Assembly: GCF_000385135.1 (NCBI RefSeq)
Contig: NZ_ARQM01000011.1
Coordinates: 558,001 to 622,000 of the forward strand
Length of the DNA: 64,000 bases
Direction of reading: 5' to 3'
Origin: Promicromonospora sukumoe 327MFSha3.1
GTDB taxonomy: Bacteria; Actinomycetota; Actinomycetes; Actinomycetales; Cellulomonadaceae
The notes under the pieces are model-generated. The model did no database searches, was not told where the DNA came from, and saw only the letters and a list, made by a program, of their open reading frames with translations. The position numbers and the translations under genes were made by a program. This document shows positions 43,989-52,022 of this stretch, piece after piece (position 1 is the stretch's first letter; every line of letters begins with the position of its first letter).

Positions 43989-45227
43989 GTGCCTACTGCA
44001 CACGCCGCCGCCCGCGCGGTCTTCGTCGTCTTCGCCGCCAGCGGGTTCGCGTTCGCGAGCTGGGCATCGCGCCTCCCCGCCGTCCGGGACGGCCTCGGGT
44101 TCTCCGAGCAGGAGATGGGCATCCTGCTCCTGACGGGCTCCATCGGATCCGTCGCCGCGATCCCGCTCTCGGGCCTCGTCGCGGAGCGGATCGGCACCGC
44201 GCGCACCGTGCTGTCGTTCTCGGGCCTGCTCGTGGCCGGGCTCGTCGTGGCCGGTTACGGCGTCGCGTCGGACGAGCACCTCGCCGTCCGCGGCGGCCTG
44301 ATCCTCTTCGGGGTGGGCGCGGGGGTCTGGGACGCCGCGATGAACCTCGAGGGCGCCACCGTGGAGCAGCGCCTCGGGCGTGCGGTCATGCCGATCTTCC
44401 ACGCCGGGTTCTCGTTCGGCACCGTCCTCGGCGCCGGCATCGGCGCCCTCGTGGCCACCGCCGGCGTCCCGGTCCTGTGGCACATCGTCGCGGCGGGCGT
44501 GGTCGCCTTCCTGTCCGTCGTGGTCGCCACCCGGTTCTTCACGCCGCGTGCGCTCGCGGCCGCCGTACCGGACGACGCCGTGGGCGCGGCCGGCGCGGAC
44601 GGCGCCGACCCGGCCGAGGTGACCCCGCCGCCGTCGGGCGTGGCCGGCCTGCTCGCCGCCTGGCGCGAGCCGCGCACCCTGGCGATCGGCCTCGTGGTGC
44701 TGAGCGCCGCACTCACGGAGGGCGTCGCCAACGACTGGGTGAGCCTCGCGGTCGTGGACGGGTTCGGCACCTCCGACGGCATGGGCGCCGTGGGCCTCGC
44801 CGTCTTCCTCACCGCGATGACGACGGCCCGCCTCGCCGGGACGCGAGCGATCGACCGGTACGGACGGGTGCCGGTCCTGGTGATCTCTGCTGCGCTCGCA
44901 TTCGTGGGCGTGCTGACGTTCTCCCTGGTCCCGGTCCTGTGGCTCGCGCTGATCGGGGTCGGCCTGTGGGGCCTGGGCGCCGCGATGGGCTTCCCGATGG
45001 GCATGAGCGCGGCGTCCGACGAGCCACGCCGGGCCGCGATGCGCGTGGCCGCCGTCTCGACCATCGCGTACACCGCGTTCTTCGTGGGCCCGCCGCTGAT
45101 CGGCTTCGTGGCGCACGCGACGGGCTACCGCCTCGCGGTGCTCGTGCTGCTCGTCCCGATGGCGCTCGGGCTCGTCGTGGCCCGCTCCGTGCGGCCCCTG
45201 CCGACGGCGGCAGGTGTGAAGAGGTAG
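43989..45227 (+). CDS. MFS transporter (YbjJ-like) divergent from LacI regulator
   Basis: This is a 412-residue, 12-helix MFS permease. It starts with GTG 43989 (AAGGAG upstream) and reads VFVVFAASGFAFASWASRLPAVRDGLGFSE-type first-loop sequence, characteristic of YbjJ-like transporters. The central loop is long and acidic (about 190-215). The 111-base gap to the LacI gene holds a small dyad, GATTCAATC (43965-43973), but no convincing LacI operator. The substrate is unknown. Confidence 0.9.
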   Translation: MPTAHAAARAVFVVFAASGFAFASWASRLPAVRDGLGFSEQEMGILLLTGSIGSVAAIPLSGLVAERIGTARTVLSFSGLLVAGLVVAGYGVASDEHLAVRGGLILFGVGAGVWDAAMNLEGATVEQRLGRAVMPIFHAGFSFGTVLGAGIGALVATAGVPVLWHIVAAGVVAFLSVVVATRFFTPRALAAAVPDDAVGAAGADGADPAEVTPPPSGVAGLLAAWREPRTLAIGLVVLSAALTEGVANDWVSLAVVDGFGTSDGMGAVGLAVFLTAMTTARLAGTRAIDRYGRVPVLVISAALAFVGVLTFSLVPVLWLALIGVGLWGLGAAMGFPMGMSAASDEPRRAAMRVAAVSTIAYTAFFVGPPLIGFVAHATGYRLAVLVLLVPMALGLVVARSVRPLPTAAGVKR

Positions 45228-45343
45228 CGGGGATCACAGCGGCGGGTATGCCCAGGCCAGGCCGCGGAAACCGAGCACTGAACACGTCTGCGGACACCAA
45301 AAGGTTCCAGAATTGGCAGACATCACCCACGCCATGTCGAAGA

Positions 45344-45373
45344 TGTGCACAAATCCAACGCGTCGGGTAGATA
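45344..45373 (+). promoter_or_regulatory. Candidate promoter for murB
   Basis: TAGATA (45368-45373) fits a -10 box, and TGTGCA (45344-45349) is a weak -35 at 18-base spacing, within an AT-richer stretch. The distance to the GTG at 45384 predicts a leaderless or nearly leaderless murB mRNA, which agrees with the absence of a ribosome site. Confidence 0.45.
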
Positions 45374-45383
45374 GGCTTGCACG

Positions 45384-46592
45384 GTGAGCCCATACCCGGC
45401 AGACACCGTCCAGGCACAAGCGGTGGTCCCCAGCCTCGCCGACCTCACCACCCTCCGTGTTGGTGGGCCGGCAGCCTCGTACGTCGAGGCAGAGGAAGAG
45501 GCCGCGATGATCGAGGCGGTGACCGCCGCCGACGACGCCGGCGTGCCGCTGCTGGTCGTGGGCGGCGGCTCCAACCTGCTGGTGGCCGACGAGGGCTTCG
45601 GCGGCGTGGTCGTCCGGGACGTCCGCACCGGGATCACCGTCGAGTCGGACGACTCCTGCGGCGGCGCCGTGGTGACCGCACCCGCCGGCCAGAACTGGGA
45701 CGAGCTGGTCGCGCGCGCCGTCGACGAGGGCTGGGTCGGCATCGAGTCGCTGTCGGGCATCCCGGGGACGGTCGGCGCCGCTCCCGTGCAGAACATCGGC
45801 GCGTACGGCCAGGAACTGTCCGGCGTCGTCTCCCTGGTCCGCACCTGGGACCGCGGGGACCGCCGGGTACGGACCTTCTCCGTCGGCGAGCTGCGCTTCG
45901 GGTACCGCACGTCGCTGCTCAAGCGCTCCATGCACGGCGAGGGGCGCGAGGGCATCAAGGGCGAGGGCGACCCGCGTGCCCCCTGGTACCCGTCGCCGCG
46001 CTACGTGGTGCTGAGCGTCCAGTTCCAGTTCCGGCTCGGCACGCTGTCCGCGCCGGTGGGCTACGGCGAGCTGGCCCGCCGCCTCGGCGTCGAGGTGGGG
46101 CAGCGCGCCCCGATGAAGGACGTCCGCGAGACCGTGCTGGGCCTGCGCGGCGGCAAGGGCATGCTGCTCGACAGCCCGGGCTTCGACGGGGAGCCGGACC
46201 ACGACCGCTGGAACTCGGGGTCCTTCTTCACCAATCCCGTGATCCCCGTGGAGCACCTGGAGCACCTGCCCGAGGACGCCCCGCGCTACCCGGTCCGCTC
46301 CGCGACGCCGGAGACGACCACGGGCCCGAGCCTCGGCGCCATCGACCCGACGCTCGTCAAGACCAGCGCCGCGTGGCTCATCGAGCACGCGGGCTTCGCC
46401 AAGGGCTTCGGCCTGGCGGGGGAGCACAGCCCCGCACGGCTCTCGACCAAGCACACGCTCGCGATGACCAACCGCGGCGGGGCCCGCACCGAGGACGTCA
46501 TCGCGCTCGCCCGCGCGGTGCGCGACGGCGTCCGCGACCGGTTCGGCGTGACCCTCGTGCCGGAGACCGTCCTGATCGGCGTCTCCCTCTAG
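45384..46592 (+). CDS. murB: UDP-N-acetylenolpyruvoylglucosamine reductase
   Basis: This 402-residue type I MurB performs the NADPH-dependent reduction that makes UDP-MurNAc, a cytoplasmic step of peptidoglycan synthesis. FAD-binding motifs are TTLRVGGPA and GGGSNLLVADEGF, then GIPGTVGAAPVQNIGAYGQE. The catalytic serine lies in NSGSFFTNP, and the C-terminal glutamate segment is LVPETVLIGV. It is longer than E. coli MurB because of an insertion near 185-215 (EGREGIKGEGDP). It ends just before a perfect palindrome and converges on the L,D-transpeptidase gene. Confidence 0.96.
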   Translation: MSPYPADTVQAQAVVPSLADLTTLRVGGPAASYVEAEEEAAMIEAVTAADDAGVPLLVVGGGSNLLVADEGFGGVVVRDVRTGITVESDDSCGGAVVTAPAGQNWDELVARAVDEGWVGIESLSGIPGTVGAAPVQNIGAYGQELSGVVSLVRTWDRGDRRVRTFSVGELRFGYRTSLLKRSMHGEGREGIKGEGDPRAPWYPSPRYVVLSVQFQFRLGTLSAPVGYGELARRLGVEVGQRAPMKDVRETVLGLRGGKGMLLDSPGFDGEPDHDRWNSGSFFTNPVIPVEHLEHLPEDAPRYPVRSATPETTTGPSLGAIDPTLVKTSAAWLIEHAGFAKGFGLAGEHSPARLSTKHTLAMTNRGGARTEDVIALARAVRDGVRDRFGVTLVPETVLIGVSL

Positions 46593-46605
46593 CCCCTGCG
46601 CGATC

Positions 46606-46653
46606 ACGTGTCAGACGCTCAGGTCACCCGGGTGACCTGAGCGTCTGACACGT
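46606..46653. terminator. Perfect 48-bp palindrome between convergent genes
   Basis: Two 24-base arms are exactly complementary with no loop bases between them (centre CCC/GGG). It starts 14 bases after the murB stop and ends one base before the end of the converging L,D-transpeptidase gene. It is a second copy of the family seen at 42703-42750. It is probably a bidirectional terminator. Confidence 0.8.
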
Positions 46654-46654
46654 T

Positions 46655-47680
46655 CTAGTAGACGACTACGGGCGTGCCCGACGGGGCGCCCCAGGTGTCC
46701 CAGATCCAGTCCATCGCGCCGTTCGACACCCGCACGCAGCCGTGCGACGCCGGGAACGCCGGCACCGACGCCGACCCGTGCACCGCGATGCCGCCCGTGA
46801 AGAACTTGGGCCGCCACATGTCGCCGAGCTCCAGGCCCGACGCGTACATCCGGTTCTCCTCGCGGTACACCGCGAACGACCCGCGCGGCGTGTACGCCGT
46901 GTAGGTGTTGCCCTTGGCCTGGTACGTCTCCCCGTTGCCGGACGACGCGTTGATGACCTTGACGACCTTGCCGTTCTCGACGGCGAGCACGAGCTGCCGG
47001 TCGATGTCGATCTCCAGCACCTTGCCCGACGACGTCTGCGCCTTCGGCACCACGCCCTTGTCGGCCGCGGCCTGCGTGGCGTCACCCACCACGCCGTCCC
47101 GGTACAGGCCGCCGGCCTTCTGCAACGCGAACACCGCCTGCTGCGTCTCGCCGCCGTACGCCTTGTCCACGGAGGTCACGAAGTACCCGAGGTCCTGCAG
47201 CCGCTGCTGGAGCTTGCCCACGCGGTTGCTGCTCTCGCCGTACTCGATGTAGTCCGGCTTCTCGGGCTCGTCGTCCTTGCCGCCCTTGCCGTCGCCCTTG
47301 TCGTCGGACTTGCCCTCGTCGGAGCCCTTGCCGGAGCCGCCGTCGTCGTCCGCGTCGTCCCCCGACCCGTCGGCGTCCTCGTCGCCCTGGCCGGACCCCT
47401 CGTCCGTGCCCTCGCTCGCGCTCTCCGACGGTGTGGCGCTCGGCTCGGCCTCCGCGGACGGCTCGCTCGCCGTCGGCTCCGGGCTCGGCGAGCTCTCCTC
47501 GGGCGCGGACGCGCTCGGCGAGCTCGTCGTCCGGTCCGCCTCCGCCGGGGGCTCCCGGTCGTCGCCGCAACCGGACAGCAGGGTCGCCGCCAGCGCCACC
47601 GCGCCCAAGGTGCCGACGACCCTCTTGCCCACGGCGCGGCTGACCGCACCGTGGCCGGACCTGCTGTGCACAACCCGCAT
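46655..47680 (-). CDS. L,D-transpeptidase lipoprotein with peptidoglycan-binding domain
   Basis: At 341 residues, this starts from ATG 47680 (GAGGAGGAG upstream). A signal peptide ends in the lipobox LLSGC, so C38 becomes the lipid-anchored N-terminus. A long Ser/Glu/Asp/Gly-rich spacer (about 40-140) crosses the wall space. A PG_binding_1 domain follows (GKLQQRLQDLGYFVTSVDKAYGG). The YkuD catalytic domain ends in H301...H313-G-C315-V-R, with C315 the nucleophile. It makes 3-3 cross-links or attaches proteins to peptidoglycan outside the membrane. Its position next to murB fits a wall role. Confidence 0.93.
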   Translation of the reverse strand: MRVVHSRSGHGAVSRAVGKRVVGTLGAVALAATLLSGCGDDREPPAEADRTTSSPSASAPEESSPSPEPTASEPSAEAEPSATPSESASEGTDEGSGQGDEDADGSGDDADDDGGSGKGSDEGKSDDKGDGKGGKDDEPEKPDYIEYGESSNRVGKLQQRLQDLGYFVTSVDKAYGGETQQAVFALQKAGGLYRDGVVGDATQAAADKGVVPKAQTSSGKVLEIDIDRQLVLAVENGKVVKVINASSGNGETYQAKGNTYTAYTPRGSFAVYREENRMYASGLELGDMWRPKFFTGGIAVHGSASVPAFPASHGCVRVSNGAMDWIWDTWGAPSGTPVVVY

Positions 47681-47812
47681 CGTGACTCCTCCTCGACCGC
47701 GCCTGCTGGGGGTGGCGCGGCACAACACCCGCGAGACGACGTCGTCCCCCCGCGAGTGTCCTGTATCTCTAACCGACGCGCGGCGGATCAGGATCGTTGG
47801 GACAGTCGATCG

Positions 47813-48886
47813 TCACCCAATCGTGACTGTTCCGCCTGCGGGGAGCCGAACCGGCGCGGCGGCGGGGTCCGGGGCCAGCAACCAGGCGTCCACCTCGGCC
47901 AGCAGTCGCGCCTTGGTCGACGACGACGCCCGGCTGGCCCGGATCGACGACGCCGCCAGCCCCGCGAGCTCCGCGTCCGTGAACCCGTGCGCGTCGCGTG
48001 CGATCTGGTACTGGTCCACGAGCCGCGACCCGAACAGGAGCGGGTCGTCCGCGCCGAGCGCCACGACGGCGCCCGCGTCCACCAGGGTACGCAGCGGCAC
48101 CTCGCTCGCCTCCCCGTACACCCCCAGCCCGATGTTCGAGCCCGGGTTCACCTCCAGCGCCACGCCGCGGTCCACGATCTCCGCGAGCACCCGCGGGTCC
48201 TCCGCGGACCGCACACCGTGCCCGATCCGGTCCGGCACCAGCTCGCGCATGACCTCGCTGATGTGGTCCGGCCCGAGCAGCTCCCCGCCGTGCGGCACGG
48301 CGGCCAGCCCGGCCCGGCGAGCGATGTCGAACGCGGGACCGAACTGCGACGTCTCCCCGCGGCGCTCGTCGTTCGACAGCCCGAAGCCCACGACCTCGCC
48401 GACGCCGTCGCCCGCGTACCGGGCGGCGAGCCGCGCCAGCGTGCGCGCGTCGAGCGGATGCTTCATGCGCGACGCCGCGATGATCACGCCCACCTCGATC
48501 CCGTACGCGGCGCTCGCGGTCCTGGCGGCGTCGATCACGATCTCGACGGCCGGCGTGATGCCGCCGACGAAGGGCGCGTAGGAGGTGGGGTCGACCTGGA
48601 TCTCCAGGCGGCCCGAGCCTTCCGCGGCGTCGTCGGCCGCCGCCTCGTGGACCAGGCGGCGCATGTCGCCCTCGGACCGCACGCAGGCGCGTGCGGCGTC
48701 GTAAAGGCGCTGGAAGCGGAACCAGCCGCGCTCCGTGGCGGGCAGGCGCAAGGGGTCGTTGTCGATGAGCGCATCGGGCAACCGGACGTTGTACGCGGCA
48801 GCCATGTCGACGAGGGTCGGCACCCGCATGGATCCGGTGAAGTGCAGGTGGAGGTGCGCCTTGGGAAGAAGTGCGAGGTCGCGCAT
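47813..48886 (-). CDS. Adenosine deaminase-family amidohydrolase
   Basis: This 357-residue ADD-family enzyme converts adenosine (or a related purine/aminodeoxy nucleoside) to its deaminated form. It shows the metal motif KAHLHLHFTGSM, the catalytic-glutamate region VPHGGELLGPDHI, DRIGHGVRS, NPGSN and GADDP. Canonical enzymes read HAGE and TDDP, so the active site has drifted and the exact substrate is uncertain. ATG 48886 is favoured because the domain begins at once; the extra 19 residues of the longer frame are not conserved-looking. The 167-base gap upstream is shared with the divergent kinase gene. Confidence 0.88.
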   Translation of the reverse strand: MRDLALLPKAHLHLHFTGSMRVPTLVDMAAAYNVRLPDALIDNDPLRLPATERGWFRFQRLYDAARACVRSEGDMRRLVHEAAADDAAEGSGRLEIQVDPTSYAPFVGGITPAVEIVIDAARTASAAYGIEVGVIIAASRMKHPLDARTLARLAARYAGDGVGEVVGFGLSNDERRGETSQFGPAFDIARRAGLAAVPHGGELLGPDHISEVMRELVPDRIGHGVRSAEDPRVLAEIVDRGVALEVNPGSNIGLGVYGEASEVPLRTLVDAGAVVALGADDPLLFGSRLVDQYQIARDAHGFTDAELAGLAASSIRASRASSSTKARLLAEVDAWLLAPDPAAAPVRLPAGGTVTIG

Positions 48887-49009
48887 CTGCGTAGTCTGGC
48901 AAAGCAGCGTGCTGCTGGCAGCCGCGATCGTGATACTCCGCACTACTCACACACATCGCGCCGACCATCTTTGGTGTGCGCGCTCTCCGCTACGTATCCT
49001 GAGAAGAAC

Positions 49010-49075
49010 ATGCCGCAGATAGCCGAAATGACTGATTTGCTCGATCCGCAACGATGGACCCCGGTGAACCAGTGA
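49010..49075 (+). CDS. Possible 21-residue leader peptide before the atypical kinase
   Basis: An ATG at 49010 opens a 21-codon frame (MPQIAEMTDLLDPQRW... ) whose TGA overlaps a GTG (49072) in the kinase frame. If translated, it would couple translation to the kinase from GTG 49072 instead of ATG 49054. Only a weak GAGAAG lies upstream, so this is speculative. Confidence 0.25.
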   Translation: MPQIAEMTDLLDPQRWTPVNQ

Positions 49076-50979
49076 CTGAGAACAACACGGGCGAGGCCGA
49101 CGCAGCCGACCTCCCGGTGCACGTCGTCCTCGGGGGCAGGTACGAGCTGGTCGACGTCCTCGGCACGGGCGCGACGTTCACCGTGTACGACGCGCAGCGG
49201 GTTGCGGTCCCGGAGCCCGAGCCGGGCGACGAGGACGCGGCGTCCGAGGCGGCTGACGCGACCGACGTGACCGAGGCGGACGACGGTGAGGCCGCCGGCG
49301 CGGATGCGGACGGCGACGAGGCGAAGGCTGACGAGGCGAAGTCCGGCGATGCCACGGCTGACGAGGCCGACTCCGGCGACGGTTCCGGCAGCAAGGACGG
49401 CGAGCCCGACGCCGCGTCCGACGTCGACGGTGAGCCGGCCGCCGGGGCAGAGGGCGACCCCGACGCGACGGCCGAGATCGCCGAGCCCGCGGAACCCGAG
49501 GCCGACCCCTTCGACGGGCCCCTCGTGGTCAAGGTGCTGCACCCGCACCTGGTGGACGACCAGAACGCCCGGGCCTCCCTGCAGCGCGAGGTCGACGCGT
49601 CGGCGCTCGTGACGCACCCGGGCGTCGTGAAGGTCCTGGACTCCGGCGAGGAGGACGTCGCGGGCGCGAGCGTGCCGTGGACGGTCATGAACCGCGTGCC
49701 GGGCATCTCCCTGTCCGACTACGCCGGGGACAGCGGCCTGCCCTGGCGGGACGCGCTCATGATCATCGACGGCCTGCTGGAGGGCCTCGCCGCGGTGCAC
49801 GCGGCAGGTCTGGTGCACCGGGACATCGCGCCGCGCAACGTGATGGTCGACAAGCAGCCCGACGGCACGTTCGCCGTCGGCCTGCTGGACCTCGGGCTCA
49901 CCCGGCCCGCCGGTGGCGACGGCGAGGGTGCCACGGTGGCCGGATCGGTCATCGGCATGTCGCCCGAGCAGGCGCGCGGCAAGCCGCTCGACGCCCGGAG
50001 CGACATCTACGCCGTCGGCGCGCTCGCGTACTACACGCTGACCGGGCACGCCCCGTTCGAGCGGGCGCAGGCCGAGGACGTCCTGCGGGCGCACGTGAAC
50101 GCCCCCGTGCCCGCGGCGTCCGCGCGGCGCGCGGCCGTCCCGGCGTCGGTGGACCGCCTCGTGTCCCGGGCCATGGCCAAGGACCCGAACCGCCGGTTCC
50201 CGACGGCCGACTCGATGCGCGAGACGGTCACGATCCTGCTCGGTGGCCCCGCGGGCCGGATGGGCACCAGCGGCGAGACCATGCAGCTCGGTGTGGGCGC
50301 GGGCGGCACCGAGGTGATCGACCCGGTGACCGGCGCACCCGGGTCCGGCACGATGGTGCTGGGCCCGGCGACCGACCCGGAGGACCGCACGACCATGGTC
50401 GCCGCGGTGGGGGCTGCCGGCGCCGCCGGTGCGCTCGCCGCCGACCCGGCCGCCGCGTCCGTGCCGCCGCCGCTCGCGCCGCCGGAGGAGGAGCGGTCCT
50501 TCTGGCAGAAGATGACCACCGGCCGCGGCCGCGTGGTCACGATCATCGTGTTCGCGCTGCTCGTGTTCGGCGGGGCCGGCCTGGTGATCGCGAACATGAT
50601 GGGCGACAACGGGCCACAGGGGGTCACGCCGAGCGAGAGCCCGTCGACCCGGGAGCCGTCGCGGTCGCCCTCACCGTCGCCGACCCCGAGCGACACGGAA
50701 GAGGTGGCCCCGCCGCCGGAGTTCACTCCGCGTCCGTCGCCGACCCCGTCGCCGACCCCCACGCCGTCGCCGACGCCCACCCCGTCGCCGACACCTACGC
50801 CCACGCCGACGGACCAGCCCACGGAGGAGCCCACCGAGGAACCGACCGAGGAGCCGACGGAGGAGCCCACGGAGGAACCGACGGAGGAGCCGACGACTCC
50901 GGTCGAACCGTCGACCAACCCCAGCGGCGGCGGGCAGGCGGACGGCGGCACCAACAACCAGCCCGCAGGCAGCCGCTAG
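49054..50979 (+). CDS. Membrane protein kinase with acidic insertion in the N-lobe
   Basis: This 641-residue protein has a Ser/Thr-kinase-like domain with three oddities. A roughly 100-residue acidic, low-complexity insertion (about 52-152) separates the glycine loop (VLGTGATFTVYDA) from the ATP lysine K160 (LVVKVLHPHL). The catalytic loop reads HRDIAPRN, with alanine where Ser/Thr kinases have lysine. DFG is replaced by DLG (279-281). A membrane helix at about 493-515 leads to an outer tail of PTPSPTPT and TEEP repeats. The start may be ATG 49054 or GTG 49072; neither has a strong ribosome site. It is convergent with a small unknown gene. Role unknown; possibly a weak or regulatory kinase. 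Confidence 0.88.
   Translation: MDPGEPVTENNTGEADAADLPVHVVLGGRYELVDVLGTGATFTVYDAQRVAVPEPEPGDEDAASEAADATDVTEADDGEAAGADADGDEAKADEAKSGDATADEADSGDGSGSKDGEPDAASDVDGEPAAGAEGDPDATAEIAEPAEPEADPFDGPLVVKVLHPHLVDDQNARASLQREVDASALVTHPGVVKVLDSGEEDVAGASVPWTVMNRVPGISLSDYAGDSGLPWRDALMIIDGLLEGLAAVHAAGLVHRDIAPRNVMVDKQPDGTFAVGLLDLGLTRPAGGDGEGATVAGSVIGMSPEQARGKPLDARSDIYAVGALAYYTLTGHAPFERAQAEDVLRAHVNAPVPAASARRAAVPASVDRLVSRAMAKDPNRRFPTADSMRETVTILLGGPAGRMGTSGETMQLGVGAGGTEVIDPVTGAPGSGTMVLGPATDPEDRTTMVAAVGAAGAAGALAADPAAASVPPPLAPPEEERSFWQKMTTGRGRVVTIIVFALLVFGGAGLVIANMMGDNGPQGVTPSESPSTREPSRSPSPSPTPSDTEEVAPPPEFTPRPSPTPSPTPTPSPTPTPSPTPTPTPTDQPTEEPTEEPTEEPTEEPTEEPTEEPTTPVEPSTNPSGGGQADGGTNNQPAGSR
50732..50892 (+). repeat. 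In-frame Pro/Thr/Ser and Glu-Glu-Pro-Thr tandem repeats
   Basis: Bases 50821-50892 are six 12-base units (ac[gc]-gag-ga[ga]-cc[gc]) encoding TEEP. Just upstream, 50732-50812 holds ccgtcgccgac-type units encoding SPTPTP. They form the extracytoplasmic stalk of the atypical kinase and may vary in copy number between strains. Confidence 0.9.
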
Positions 50980-51007
50980 CCGCGGGTCGCCGGCCGCCGG
51001 CGCCACG

Positions 51008-51043
51008 CGAGGGCGCCCTGGTCCCACGACCAGGGCGCCCTCG
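51008..51043. terminator. 16-bp bidirectional terminator hairpin
   Basis: CGAGGGCGCCCTGGTC pairs perfectly with its complement around CCAC, between the kinase gene and the converging small gene at 51049. Confidence 0.85.
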
Positions 51044-51048
51044 GCGCG

Positions 51049-51345
51049 TCACAGCTCCTTGAGGCGCTCCTTCAGGGCCATGGCGGCGCGCGCCCGGAGC
51101 ATGGGGCCTTCTGCCTCCTCGTCGGACGACGCCTCCGCGACCGTCGCCATGTGCGCCGCGAACCGCGCGTCCGCGGCGGCGAGGGTCGCGTCCGGGTCTG
51201 CGCGGTAGGCGTCGCCGACGTCGTCCAGCGCGCCGTCGTGGAAGGTCACGCCCATGGTGTCGATCGGCAGCACCATGTCGTAGATCGCCGAGGCGACAGC
51301 CGCCTCGACGCGTGCCGTGATGTCGATTTCGCCCGAGTTGTTCAT
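51049..51345 (-). CDS. Unknown 98-residue soluble protein
   Basis: This is a small, acidic, mostly helical protein (MNNSGEIDITARVEAAVASA... ; LRARAAMALKERLKEL at the end) without signal, membrane helix or known motif. Codon use and third-position GC fit a real gene, and it is framed by a terminator on one side and the two-component operon end on the other. No function assigned. Confidence 0.65.
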   Translation of the reverse strand: MNNSGEIDITARVEAAVASAIYDMVLPIDTMGVTFHDGALDDVGDAYRADPDATLAAADARFAAHMATVAEASSDEEAEGPMLRARAAMALKERLKEL

Positions 51346-51410
51346 GCGGGCAACCTATCGGCCGCCTGGCGCGCCGTCCTGGAAAGACGCCGTTGTCCGT
51401 CCCGAAGGGG

Positions 51411-52022
51411 TCAGGCGATCCAGCCGCGCTCCCGGGCCACCGTCACGGCGGCCGTGCGGTCGGCGACGCCCAGCTTGGCGAACGCCCGGATGAGGTGCGT
51501 CTTCACCGTGGCCTCCGTGATCGACAGCTCCCGCCCGACCTCGGCGTTCGACCTGCCGCGCGCCACCAGCGTCAGGACCTCGGACTCCCGCGCGGAGGGC
51601 CGCTCCGCCGCGGTGCGGACCGAGCTGACCAGGCGCGTCGCCACGCTCGGCGCCAGCACCGTCTCGCCGCGGGCCGCCGCGCGGATGCCCGCGACGAGCA
51701 CGGCCCGCGGGGTGTCCTTGAGCAGGTAGCCGGTCGCCCCGGCCTCGACGGCGCGCAGGATGTCGGCGTCGGTGTCGTACGTGGTCAGCACCACCACCCG
51801 GGGCCCGGTGCCCACGATCCCCGCGGTCGCGGAGACGCCGTCGAGCACGGGCATCCGCAGGTCCATGAGCACCACGTCGGGCGCGAGCTCCCCGGCCAGC
51901 GCGACGGCCTGCTCCCCGTCGGCGGCCTCGCCCACGACCTCGAGATCGTCCTCGACCGCGAGCATGCCCGCCAGCCCCGACCGCACCACCGGATGGTCGT
52001 CCACCACAAGCACCCGGATCAT
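51411..52022 (-). CDS. NarL/LuxR-type response regulator
   Basis: This 203-residue regulator has a receiver domain (VVDDHPVVR, phospho-acceptor D54 in VLMDLRMP, TTYDTD, YLLKD). A C-terminal LuxR HTH follows (SARESEVLTLVARGRSNAEVGRELSITEATVKTH, about 140-173). The ATG overlaps the stop of the histidine kinase gene (ATGA). It is the last gene of the exporter operon and probably controls that exporter. Confidence 0.95.
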   Translation of the reverse strand: MIRVLVVDDHPVVRSGLAGMLAVEDDLEVVGEAADGEQAVALAGELAPDVVLMDLRMPVLDGVSATAGIVGTGPRVVVLTTYDTDADILRAVEAGATGYLLKDTPRAVLVAGIRAAARGETVLAPSVATRLVSSVRTAAERPSARESEVLTLVARGRSNAEVGRELSITEATVKTHLIRAFAKLGVADRTAAVTVARERGWIA

